A stretch of 64,000 bases of DNA, taken from the NCBI GenBank assembly GCA_000697055.1, contig JNDT01002297.1, positions 186,001-250,000 on the forward strand, in the 5' to 3' direction. Source of the DNA: Saksenaea vasiformis B4078. Taxonomy: Eukaryota; Mucoromycota; Mucoromycetes; Mucorales; Saksenaeaceae. The notes below the pieces were generated by a model. It was given only the letters and a program-made list of their open reading frames with translations, did not search any database and was not told the origin of the DNA. Position numbers and translations under genes: made by a program. Shown here in pieces: positions 13,736 to 29,943 of this stretch. Position 1 is the first letter of the stretch. Each line of letters starts with the position of its first letter.

Positions 13736-14811
13736 TTACTCCACGCGATGTTTATGCAGTTGGTCACGCCCACGTGCGCTGTGACGCCCATCTGTCCTTT
13801 TTCTATCGTAGTCGCGTCCACGATGCCGATTTCGATGTCGTTCATAAAGATCCTTCAGCCGGTTTCGTAATTTTTCATATCCAGTGTGTATCTAAACAAT
13901 GGTTGGCTACCTCACTCACGGCTTATCCTATGAGAATTCGCTTACAGGCCCTTTATTATGTCTTCGTAGTCGGTCGCGGGTTTCTTGGCTAGATATGTAA
14001 ACTCCACAGATATCGCAGACTCGAAGTTCTGGATGATAAGGACTTGTTGCATTCTCTAACAGTTTCTGCAATATGATGAATAAATTTTTGCACATTTTCT
14101 TTTTCACTTCTCTTATTATTATACACCTTTTTAGCCGATCTGGTTGATATCAGTTTTTCTATTGTCTTCATTATGTCAGCCTGTTGAGCGGCATTGCCTT
14201 CTTCCCCTAAATTATTGCATCGTTTGCTATGTTCCGGGATATGGTTGTTGCTCTGGCGTACCGAATCTAGTTGCTTCGTCAAACTTTATCATTATATCTT
14301 GATGAATTTTCTGAACTTCTTCATTCTCCTCAGGATAATAAAATCAGTATCATGTAGATCCATAGTGGCCTCTTCTGTATTTACCAGTTTTCGCGAACCT
14401 CCATCCTCTATAGCCAAAGAAGTCTCCAGCTTCTCTTTTGCACGTGATATATCCCTATTTCGCTCTCCAATAAATCGCTCCAAGCTACGAAGATGTTCTG
14501 GTTCAAGCGACTTTTGTGGCTCTCGTCGTACAGCTTCCCGATAGCGCGCTTGTAGTACACGCGAGTGTACCTTTGGGCATTTACCCAGTTGGAGCATCTA
14601 AGCCGTCGTCAATTCATCTGTTAACACTCCTCAGCGCCAGCTCACGGTGTCTCTGAAAACAATGTTCCGAATGATGTTAAGCGCATTTGGGCAAGAGATC
14701 TGCTTACGAAAATAAGTCATGAGGGCAGAATCCGCATAAATAATCGCGACAGATGTTCACATCAAGATAGTCAACGTTTTCTGTTGGCATGCCTAATACG
14801 TTCTTAATCAT
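13736..14811 (-). CDS. divergent LUC7-family protein (U1 snRNP-associated) with a 7-nt microexon
   Basis: LUC7 proteins bind the U1 snRNP and help choose 5' splice sites. Seven exons: 14811-14708, 14652-14646 (7 nt), 14597-14385, 14328-14262, 14206-14127, 14065-13946, 13891-13736; introns 48-61 nt; 248 residues. Zinc finger 1 is C-x8-C-x14-C-x3-H (ICRDYLCGFCPHDLF to GKCPKVH) and needs the microexon (sequence AGACACC) to stay in frame. The coiled-coil region has the family signature GEEGN. Zinc finger 2 is C-x2-C-x15-H-x5-H (LRVCDICG to NKGPIH). The C-terminus is Arg-rich (RHRNRHRGRDYDRKR). It is only distantly similar to the canonical LUC7 gene at 57-58.6 kb, so it is an old paralogue. The start ATG could have a further upstream exon. 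Confidence 0.88.
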
Positions 14812-15972
14812 AGTGAATCTAACATTAGATCGTACTTGAACGAATGGTTCCACCTGTCATTAGAATCCACAGAAAGGAACAAAAATTTTGATTCAGGAAA
14901 AATGCTTTACCGACAATGAAATGCAACCCCTTGCATGGCACTCAGATGGCTTCTCATCAAAGCACGCATAGTATTCGAGAGGATATGATTGATGGTATAT
15001 CAAGTGAGTGGTTGAGACATTCTAAATGTTCCCTGCTTGAACTACATCATACGTATAACTGTTTGCCTTTGGGAATTCGACTGAGGTAGAGCTACGAACT
15101 TATTGAATTCCCTTCTCAAGTGTGCATTTGTTGGATATAAGTGAAACCACAAACTGTTGAAGCTTCTAAACTCATTGCTATAGTGACGGTAACAACCTCG
15201 TTGAAGCAAATATCCGCAATCGCAAAATAGGACAATAACACCCTGACACAGGCGAGAAGTATCACGTTCGGATCGGTGCATTGACGAATCTATCTTGATG
15301 AAACGCAACTACGCCTTTAATGTGGTATAAGAATATCGATTTCTCTACGCGAAAACTCATGGATACCCGCTGCAAGATTGGTTCAGCATCAACGTAAAGT
15401 AACATTTCGGAGACATAGATGCCTCTTCGAAATCACTGAATTTCGGGAATTGCTCGGGACACCCTAATGGAACACTCCAGTTTCCTCATAGTCAGAAGCT
15501 TCTCGAGATAAACGCTCCATTTATTCCTGAGAATGGATGGCATATGATGCTATTCGTATTTCTGGAGCGCTGCGAACCGTGGAGGGCCGGATGTTGGAAG
15601 GCGTTAAAGGCGGGAGCGTTTCAAAAGGACAAGATGCCTTGGTTGACAGGACACACAAAGCAGATGCCCATATCAAATAGAATATCTTTAGGAACAGTGA
15701 TACATGTTAAAAGTAACAGTTAACCTTTGACTTCAGATTGATTTAAATGAGATTTGCCGTGGTGGAGAGTGTCCCATTGGAGTGCCCCTAGGGGTTTCGC
15801 TACACGCACCCCATCGGCGCACAAGTGGGGTGCGCGTAGCCAAACTCGTGCCCCTAACAATTTTCAAAAATTCTCCAGAAACGTCACTCCGTCGCCTTTT
15901 TCAACTCCGCCCTTCCCATACACAAAAAAAAGGGCTGCGCACGTAACTTGGTTCCAGGTTAGAACCTTCAGC
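14812..15972. other. intergenic region between the LUC7-like gene and the USP7 gene
   Basis: About 1.2 kb between divergent genes. It contains short frames without motifs and the GC-rich hairpin repeat at 15782-15857. The promoters of both flanking genes should lie here. Confidence 0.45.
15782..15857. repeat. GC-rich inverted repeat (hairpin), first of three related sites
   Basis: GCTACACGCACCCCA (15799-15813) pairs with TGGGGTGCGCGTAGC (15826-15840) across a 12-nt loop; outward the pairing continues more loosely to GTGCCCCT / AGGGGCAC. The right arm TGGGGTGCGCGTAGCCAAAC recurs exactly at 54646-54665, and the left arm with its flank recurs at 39857-39886. Confidence 0.75.
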
Positions 15973-20427
<4,455 letters not shown>

Positions 20428-21055
20428 ACGATAGAACAAATTCAGATTACTTTTCCCTATTACAAAGCAGTAAACACCAAATACAAAGGAGACGCAGACG
20501 GAAGAAAAGAACGCGCCAATAGCGGCAACATGAAGGAAAAGGAAAGGTCCGAAAATAGAAGAGTTGGCTTATTTCATCTGTTATGATGGTTGATCGACGC
20601 TCTTATCATTTGAAATGAGGGAGATAAGGGGGAGCGTTATAGTTAATGGTGGGGAGCGGTTATTCTTATGTCGTCGAAAGCTGCATGCATTCCTTTGTGA
20701 TTGCAACAACAATGATGTGACCGAGTGGGCTGGTTTTTCTCCGATTAACGCACGCCCCCACGTTTTTCCGAATGATTTGTTTCTCTTTGTAACTCCTTAA
20801 AAAGATCCGGGGGAAACAACAGTTGCACACGCTTTTCTTTCTCTTCTTTCTTGTATCTACATAACTCACTGGTCGCTTTATTCGATGACTTCGCCCACGG
20901 TTGAGGTACACAATATGCCTTTGGTTACACGAGCGTCTAAGAAGTATTGCACGTAGGCGGGCAGTCAGAGCCCAACGACAAGTGACACTATGAACAGAGT
21001 AAGTGCAACAAATGGGCCCAAACATAAGAGAGTTTACACTCACCCAGCATAGTCC
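20428..21055 (+). other. spacer between the USP7 and Num1-like genes
   Basis: About 630 bp between two genes on the same strand. It should hold the 3' UTR of the first and the promoter and 5' leader of the second. No other feature seen; open frames here have no motif. Confidence 0.5.
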
Positions 21056-23316
21056 ATGGATACGCCTCCTAACCACCATCCGTTGCCACTGAGACGCCAC
21101 TCCAGACGAGAGGCTCCGTCTGTCAACACAGGAACACGGACACCAAAACATCTGTTTTCGCCTGTGTCAGAAATGGCTTTAGCGACGGATATTGCTCAGG
21201 GCCTTTTGAGTGAAGTCAAGAAAATGCAGGGATTATTACAACAGTACCAAGACTCCTTATCGACCCTTGAAATAGAAAAGGCAGAGCAGCAGCAGGAGAT
21301 CGAACGATTGAACAAGCAATTAAAGCAACGCCACGAGACGGAAGGTTGTGCACAAATGTTTTTGTATATCACGTTTTAGGTTGGCTAATTCGGAATATTT
21401 CCAACAGAAAAATTTAAAGAGGATATCTGGAACCTCGAGCTGACCAATCAGGATCTCAATCAACAGATCCAGGAACTGTCTCAGAGTTTATCGAAAGCGA
21501 CAGCAGAACAAACACGTCTGTTACGGCAAGACGCTGAAAATATGCAGGAGCTAGACCAATTACGGGCTGCTCGTGAAAATTGGACGGAATCTTTGAGCCA
21601 GCTGCAGCAAGACCACGAACAAGAGTTGACTAGTGCACGAAAAGCTTTTGCAAAGCTGAAGCGTGAAAAAGATGACCTCGTGGGTCGGCTGGAACAAATG
21701 TCGCGCACAACGCCCGTCGTCAATGCCACAAAAGAAAGCAACAGCATGAAAAGCCAGGCGCCAGCTGTCTCCGCAGTGGCATCAGAAGACAATCTCCGCC
21801 AGCCACAAGAACCTCGTGTTGAAGAACGGAGCATTGCCAAGGAAATTGCGCTCAATAAACAACAGGAGTTGGAAATACAGACGTTGAAATCATCACTTAA
21901 ACACGCACACGATGCCATCCAAACACTTCAGCAAGCAGTGGATAAAGAAAAATCAGAACGTGCAGAAGTGGACAAATTGCTACGTGACACACAGGAAACG
22001 ATCGAACATTTACGCAAATCACCCCAGCAGTCCGGAATGTGGTCTCCATCGCCAACGATGAAGGTGAAGAAGAACAACAAACAACACGACTCCAGGAAGA
22101 TGGTGCGTGGTCGATCATTAGGTGATGAGCTGGTGAACGCCAGTTCAGGTGTGGACACGCTGGAAGGCGACGAGAGCGGAATACAACAAATGGACGAAAT
22201 GGATGATCTGGACGACCTTCCAATTACTGAAGATCAGAATATTCGTGACGATAATACCATTTGTTGGACGAGCGAAACATTACCCGTTATATCTAACCAT
22301 GCGGCCCAAAAGTCCCACAGAGACGGGCGTCCGGGTGACTATGGCTCTCTTATCGTTGACCCGGAGTCTTACATTTACGAGTTTGGTGATCGTCAGCACC
22401 ACGGTGGAAGTCCGTCCATAGCCACCGTCACCAGCGCAGATCAGGACGCAACGGACGCACATAATTCCAAACAAGATCAGAAACATGGCAAGAGCGATTA
22501 TGCGATGGCACTGACGCGGACCATGGTAGGCGATTGGATGTGGAAGTATACCCGAAGATTTGGCGGAAAAGGCATTTCAGAATACAAACACCAACGCTTC
22601 CTTTGGGTTCACCCGTACACAAAAACGCTTTACTGGAGTACACATGAGCCAGGAGCAGATGATACTGAATACAACACGAAGAGTGGTACAGTTGCCGTTA
22701 TGCTTCTTTGTTGTCTCATTTAATTAATGCTGCCCCTTTTTTTTTTTTTTTTTACTTTAGCAATCGTAAGATCATTTACTGTACTGAGTGCACAGCCGTT
22801 ATGTCTACTCATCAGGACACCTGCGCGTGACATAAAGATTCAATGCCCAGACAAGGAGGCGCTCAGTGCATGGATCCGGGTAAGAATAAAAAATGATTTG
22901 TGCAACCGTTTCGCGTGGATCACTAAACTGTTTCTACATAGTCTCTTACGTATATTCAGCTCAATCACTCATCCTCATCGCACATTACTGAAACAAGTCG
23001 GATAACAAACTATTCAGCATCTCCGCTAGCAGGAAAAGGTGAATCTACTCTCTCAAAACAACAACAGATCTACGCATCTGGAACAACCTCCGCAACCGCG
23101 CCCCGCTTCCGTTTCTCGCGTCCATTTTACGAATTTCCTTTTAGCAAAGCTCACTACCCTACCCTTGAAACTACATCGGAAAATAAATGAACTGCTTTGT
23201 GGTGAGACTTGGATCGGGTAAGGCGCGGCACCTCTCTTTCACCTCTTGTGACCTACCGGATTTTCAGGGATCCTGTCATCTTGGGAGAGTACCTTCCGGC
23301 TGAAAATAACGTATGA
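21056..23316 (+). CDS. Num1/Mcp5-like cortical protein with coiled coils and a PH domain
   Basis: Num1-type proteins anchor dynein and mitochondria at the cell cortex through a C-terminal PH domain that binds phosphoinositides. Exons 21056-21344, 21408-22685, 22761-22879, 22942-23038, 23145-23217, 23268-23316; about 634 residues. Residues 40-330 are a long heptad-rich coiled coil with an acidic linker. The PH domain begins at TRTMVGDWMWKYTRR, with FLWVHPYTKTLYWST, LIRTPARDIKI and the closing helix EALSAWIR, the pattern of the Mcp5/Num1 PH family. The 3' end is uncertain: if the intron 23039-23144 is not removed, the frame stops at 23190 instead. I prefer the spliced form because both of its last introns have strong CTTTTAG/TTTTCAG acceptors. 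It is shorter than yeast Num1 and lacks its tandem repeats. Confidence 0.85.
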
Positions 23317-24802
23317 TTGTAGTTAAATTTTATCATCTGATCTGTCTTTTTTTTTGGTTCCCGACAATAACCCGTCGTCATGGAACCAGCAAACTCTTTA
23401 ATACTCTATCTTCAATGATCGCCTGCATTAAATAAGTATTACGTTATGTTTAAATTGAATAAACTTCACGTTGTAAAGTGATGCGTCTTTGCGACGGGAA
23501 GTAGCTTGTCTTGCGTTGATCCAAGGAATAGCCCGCGCCTGGATGATCTGAGTCTTGCGATGAGATACTCATTGTATCAGTAATGGGTTTCTCAGTATCC
23601 CATTCATCGGTGTCATGAATGTGTCTCGACATGAGGACAGTTTCCACCCAAAATAACCTATATGTGATGCACGCGTAAACTTCTGTTCATCTTACATCCT
23701 GCGCAGGATGTCAATCCTTCGTCACATATACTGGACCATTCGTGTCTTCTTATCTATCGTTCGGTCTGCATGGTCTCTGTCCTGAGCCGTCCTGGCTGTG
23801 GTGTAGCCCTTTCATCATCACCAGGTAAGCAAGTATTGTCGCACGCCGCCTCGCCTAACTACCATTTATTACTCATGGACGACTTTTATGCTGCGTCCAT
23901 CCGGGGACCAAGTTGATGTAAGTCGAGTATTATTTCGCCGCCAATCCACAAACTAATGACCGCACATCCGATTCCATCCTTAGCGCACACTTGGCTTTCC
24001 ACGAATGCATAATTCATTTAGAGTAGCGTAGAAATTCGTTCAATAGTTAGTATATTTCCCATACGTGGCGGTTCTCTTCACTCGCGTGACAGCACGTGCA
24101 TATGGGCCGCTTTGACAGGTTATCACTTTGTGTGCCTTCCATCACCCTAGAACGGATGCCAAAACAATGGTTGTCTTTGCTGGGTTTTATTTCAAAGTTC
24201 AAAGTCTCTTTCTTTATCTTTCCATCCCTTGAACCACACGCACAGTACCATGCTAGATCCAGTTTACCATCCGGTGTATAGAAGACGGATTGCATAAACG
24301 CTATGTAATATCCTCTTTGTGCAACCCAGTGACGCGTTAACAGAAGATTACTACGTTCGCCTACAACATAAAGAACTAAAAGTTTCTTATATGCAAATGG
24401 ACGCCACCATGATGCATATATGCATCCCAGTGCAGCGCTCGCTCGCCCGACAGCAGTCAAAACTTTTTTTTTTTGCCTACCACATAACGAGACAATTAAG
24501 CAGCATATTCTCTAACCATTTTCTAGCATGCAGTGCATCTCATACTTTTTATAGGGTTAAATATTGCCAGATAGTTTGGTTAAACATGTCACTAGTCCAC
24601 ACAAGGATGACAATAGAAAAATTCTGACAGCGCATGACCTTCCCCTTTTCCCCTCATTAGCAGGTGTTTTCGATCTACGTGTTATCCCTCCGTGTGTCGT
24701 CTACCAAGGTATTCATCATGCACAAAAAGGAGAGAAATCTGCACTGCAGGTGCGAAAAACCTGTTGGTGGCACTAAAGGGAAAAAGTAAATAAACAAATA
24801 AC
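23317..24802. other. repeat-bearing intergenic stretch
   Basis: Holds the inverted-repeat element copy at 23878-24041 and, on the minus strand at 24047-24460, a 137-codon frame that includes VFYTPDGKLDLAWYCACGSR. I do not recognise this frame; it abuts the element and may be a transposon fragment. Nothing else supported. Confidence 0.4.
23878..24041. mobile_element. MITE-like inverted-repeat element, copy 2
   Basis: Same family as 3664-3827: the core GGGACCAAGTTGATGTAAGT is identical. The left inverted repeat has lost its ATATGAATTT segment; the right repeat (about 24000-24041) is complete. The internal intron-like segment runs 23918-23983 (GTAAGT ... TTAG). Confidence 0.6.
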
Positions 24803-25380
24803 TAGCGTATGATGCGAAATGAGACACAGAGTTACATGCGATACGAAGAAATACGTCCAAATGACAAGATGGCACGAGTACATATGTAATCAATCAGTCA
24901 GAATTCACCATGAATCCCATTTTGCATAAACCGATCCGTTTAATATTAAGGTACGCTACGGCGCTTTTCTTTCTACCGTCTTCGGTTATTGTCTTCTGCA
25001 AAACTTCTCCAAAATTGTGATCATCCTGCCATACGAACGATAGTAGACCTACAATTTATGGACCATATCCGTTTGACACAAGCTGTTGCCTTAGTTCACA
25101 ATGTCCGGTAAGTCTGTCGTTATTGCAGATATCCGCAACAATCTTCTAATGTATACATTTTCAAGTATCCATTTATCCCATACCTTATGTGTTGGTCTGA
25201 CTTTAGCCAACTGCGCTTAGAGTATGGGTCTGCAATGCTGGCCAGGAAGACCTTCGGGTCTTTCTCGCCTACTATTACTAGATCAGTCTTTGCACTGAAA
25301 GTTTTTCAACACTGCGGTCTGCCTCGGATGAGTCACGCCTACGGTACCTGGCCGCCGAGTTAGGAGTACAAGGGCTCCTG
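24803..25380 (+). repeat. 578-bp dispersed repeat, copy 1, flanked by 12-bp direct repeats
   Basis: Nearly collinear with 35380-35957 (same length, about nine bases in ten identical by eye, same orientation). TAAACAAATAAC occurs immediately before (24791-24802) and immediately after (25381-25392) this copy, as expected of a target-site duplication. No long open frame is shared by the two copies, so this is probably a non-autonomous or decayed element. Confidence 0.8.
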
Positions 25381-25392
25381 TAAACAAATAAC

Positions 25393-25922
25393 GAAAGCTA
25401 ATTTGTGATGCATAAAGATCCATGCAACGACAAACGGGGTCGCATATCTAGAAGCAAGCGTCAATGCCGTGCACACTAGTCTGATGCACCAAGCAGTCAA
25501 TTGCTGATTACGACGGCGGATATTCCATCAAGCTGGATCCTTGAAGGTCTGAATTCGATGGATGGTCAACCAATTGACAACATCCTCAGTCTGTGTCCAT
25601 GTGAACGGCATAATCATCAGGCAATGCGCTTGTTATGGTGACATGTACTATCTTTCGGGGTAGTATTTACTAGTAGTAGCATGATCTCTGGGATGATCTG
25701 TATTTCTCTGTATCGCAGTAGTGAAAGGTGCAAACATGGACTACCTGATAGGGCCAAAAAAGCTTCGTCCCTTCACGCTAATTGAAATGGGAAATGAAAA
25801 TATTATTGACCTTGGCGCAAGGCAAAGCGACTTCTCTTTTTTTTTTTTAAATACTTGTTATTGGTATACACATATCTGGGGAGATAAAAGAAAAAAATGT
25901 ATGGACAAAGGAATAGGTCAAT
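25393..25922. other. spacer upstream of the Rab gene's 3' end
   Basis: About 530 bp with one short unrecognised frame (25721-25966, +) that overlaps the Rab coding end. Nothing else seen. Confidence 0.4.
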
Positions 25923-26890
<968 letters not shown>

Positions 26891-27334
26891 GGTAAAACGG
26901 GAAGAAAGGTAAAGAGGGCAGGCGGCAGTCGGAAGACAAGTTTTTTTTTTATCGTACCTTAGTTACGTCACAACGGGAAAGTGGATCGAGGGGGCATCTC
27001 CAATCATAGGACACGCCGTAAAAGTACCGTGATCGTAGTAATTCATCAAAGAAAGGGACTTACGTCTCCAACCGTAGGAGGGCAAATCCCGCACCTGACA
27101 GAGTGGTCTGGATAGTTTACGGTCTGATCAGTGTAAATGGATAAGAGAAAGGTCAATCAAGACCAGAATTCCCACGTATCTATATGCTCTGACCACGGAT
27201 GAAAATTCCAAGAAACTCCTACCCTTTCTGTGACACGTGTAGGATGAACGAGGCGTATCTTGCTTCGTTGGATCTTCATCAAGCGACAAGGTGGACTATG
27301 AAGTGAAAAATGCACGTAAAGAGGACACCCTATC
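26891..27334. other. spacer upstream of the Rab gene
   Basis: Promoter side of the minus-strand Rab gene, including a poly-T run at about 26941-26951. No other feature recognised. Confidence 0.4.
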
Positions 27335-28023
27335 TCATGCAGCATTAACATCTTTTAGAAGCCGACAGAGTTCTCGGAACATGAGTTTCAACGTACGCGT
27401 GTCATACTGCTGTAAATCAGTAAAACTCTCCACGGATCTTTATATCGCTTTCCCAGAAATAGCCATGTTAGTGAGCAGCATTTTGGTAATATGGCGTATT
27501 GTCGGAGCATCTGTTCGTGTAGCTGCGGGTGCGGAACCTGTGGATAAAGAGCAGCAGTGGATCGTATTCGCGAAGAAGAAAATTAGTACGTTGATATCAG
27601 AGGACTGTATTCGTGTGATACCACTTTTTAAAAGCTTTTGCGGCATAGATTAATACAACAATGCATTGTTCACATAATTTAGTACAGCTTAAATGTGGTT
27701 CTTTGCTATTCTTATGTTTGTGGTCAGATGAACGTTCAAAGCTTTCAGGATCTGGGTTGCACATGACATAGGTGAAAATATTACTTCCCTTGGTCCATAC
27801 AAAAACACTACGAAAAGATAGATTAAACTGTGTACTAAAAGCGTCATTGCTAACTAAAAACAATGTCCTTAATCGTATAAAGAAGCATCGCTTTCTTTCT
27901 CTCGAGGTTAAGCAAATCGGGCAGCGGACCTTCCAAATTCTGAGATTAAACGTATGCGTCATCTTCTACAGCTCCGCAGCGGAATGCGGGAGTGGAGACA
28001 AACTTTTCTTTTGTTAGTTCCAT
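27335..28023 (-). CDS. probable spliced gene, product unrecognised
   Basis: Several minus-strand segments read like exons of one small helical protein, although I could not close every junction. From an ATG at 28021-28023 (MELTKEKF), segments follow with NLEGPLPDLLNLERKKAMLL (from about 27940), ILKALNVHLTTNIRIAKNHI (about 27755-27690), LLKSGITRIQSSDIN, then after a good 51-nt intron VPHPQLHEQMLRQYAILPK, and finally QYDTRTLKLMFRELCRLLKD before a stop at 27335-27337. The text is rich in amphipathic helix and not low complexity, which argues for real coding. I do not know the family and infer no function. Confidence 0.4.
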
Positions 28024-28387
28024 GGTTACTTCCGGCGTCGCTATCGTCCCTGGACTGCCGTTTTTATCTCCACATTGTAGATAATAGCATCATCATTCGA
28101 AGAACCAATAGGAGTTCATTTTTCCTGGTGTATCTCAATGTTAATTGTTTCCCTTTCCGACTTTGGTGAAATTCATTGTGACACCCGACCAAAAGATGTG
28201 CGAAATCAGACATTTTCCGGTTCGCATCCCGTAAATAGAGAAAAAAAACAATACACGTAGATCTAAATAGTTATTTATGCCTTTTCATCCAGCACCATTC
28301 GCCAAGGTGTAAAACTTTTTATTTTGTCTTTTTGATCGTGTTATATCAGTATAAATATATGATTTTTCCGATGTCTTCCTTTTTTTT
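28024..28387. other. spacer, nothing recognised
   Basis: About 360 bp between two minus-strand genes. It holds the 3' flank of the CCCH gene and the putative promoter of the unrecognised spliced gene. No other signal seen. Confidence 0.35.
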
Positions 28388-29943
28388 TTAATTTTCAGTT
28401 GTTCGTGTTCGTGATCGTCGTGCTTGAGGGTTGCGTGCAGGTCGGATAGGCTGTTCCATATCCCGGGCATGGAGAAACATGCATCGTTCACCGTATGTGC
28501 AGTTGTCGCCCTCTCTAAAAGAAACAAAATACAACAAAGGGTCAGTTATCTGGGATATAAAATTCTTTTATCAGATGCATACCGGCATTGCTTAGTTGGA
28601 TGTGCGAACTTGCAGTTCTTGTTCGTGCAACTTGGCCAGTAAATGCAGCGTGACTTCATTGGTGGAATATATGCCTGGCGTTGTTGTTCTATTTGCTCAG
28701 GGCGAGACATGCGTTTCTTCTTGTGTAAATAATCATATTGCTGTTCGGGCAAAACCTCTACTGTAGAGGGAAGAGATGTGATGCTGCGAGAATAATAACT
28801 ATGGGAGTTGAGATCGGCTTGTTGTTGTGGTAATGTGAAAAGTTGTGCCCAATCTGACTTGTATTGGCTTGGCTGTCCCCAGTAGTAACCGACATTGTTG
28901 TTATTGTTGTTGGAGGTAGTAGCATAGGGCGGTGTCTTGATTGCAGGCTGGCTCTGAGCAGTTTTCGGTGGCGTTCGGTGGCCAGGTGTCAGGCTCAGGC
29001 CGCCATTTTCTGTAAGCGATGACGAAGAGCTAGTTTGTGATGGGGCGGGTGATGCAGCCTTTGTTTCTGGTGATGATGCATTTGTGCTACTTGATTCTTT
29101 TGGTTCAGCCGCTTCTTTGTCAGAAGTTGCAGAGTCGCTGGGCAACACGGTGGACCACTCGGCATCTGTCTCACTCACACTTTCCTCCTTTGCTTCCTCA
29201 GTAGCATCTTGTGACATGGTATCTTGGACCTCGTCCACAATGGCAGAAACCACCTTTTCAACAACTTCATCGGCTGCTGCATCCTTGACGTCACATGCCG
29301 TTTCCTTCTCTACCTCTTTTGTGTCCTCCTGCACGGCTTCCACCATGACTCCCGACGCCGACAGGCTCTCTTTCTCTTCCAGGGTATCCTTGCTTTGGAG
29401 TACTTCCTCCGTTATCGTTTCTTTTGTCTCTTCAGCTTTGGATGGTTTCGCTTCAGCAAACGGCTCGGTAATTTCAGCAATTACAGGTTCCTCTTTCTTT
29501 TCGGTAGTTGTTTCCTCTGCATTCTCTTTATAACACGTGGTCAGGATGTACTCCGTCGCAGGTGGTTCTGTCAAAATAACATACCTTTCTCGTCAACGAC
29601 AAGTTCTTTCTGTGACTGTTCGGGCTGTACAACCAGTTCGTCTTGTGGCGTATCCAGAGCAGTAGTGGTAACCGTGGGTGCTTCGACAGGAGTGGACTTC
29701 TCTGTTTTTGGCTTTTGTTGTGGTTTTATGTCACGCGACTTATGCTTGCTAGACTTTGCGGATTTTTCGCTATAGTCTAAACAATCGAACGTGTCAGTTT
29801 ACAAAATATAACAAAGGGATTATGTACAAGTTTTTCATACCTTTACGATCCCTAAAGAGCGACAAATAAAGAATACTGCCAACCGTAATCACGGCAACGG
29901 ATCCCATGATCCACAAATTATGATGTTGTGAATAATACTGCAT
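28388..29943 (-). CDS. predicted membrane-anchored protein with C-terminal tandem CCCH zinc fingers
   Basis: Exons 29943-29841, 29776-29585, 29525-28583, 28514-28388 (introns 59-68 nt); 454 residues. Residues about 8-30 (NLWIMGSVAVITVGSILYLS) form one hydrophobic segment followed by basic residues, a type of N-terminal anchor with the bulk predicted cytosolic. A long acidic Glu/Ser/Thr-rich region follows, then a Gln/Asn/Tyr-rich linker. The C-terminus holds two short CCCH fingers: C-x5-C-x4-C-x3-H (CIYWPSCTNKNCKFAH), resembling the Nab2/ZC3H14 type that binds poly(A), and C-x5-C-x5-C-x3-H (CREGDNCTYGERCMFLH), formed across the last intron. RNA binding is inferred from the fingers. I know no named orthologue with this architecture. 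Confidence 0.82.

Noticed and set aside
20666..21151. A 161-codon minus-strand frame overlapping the Num1-like gene start
   Set aside because: It is antisense to the leader and first exon of a well-supported gene and has no motif.
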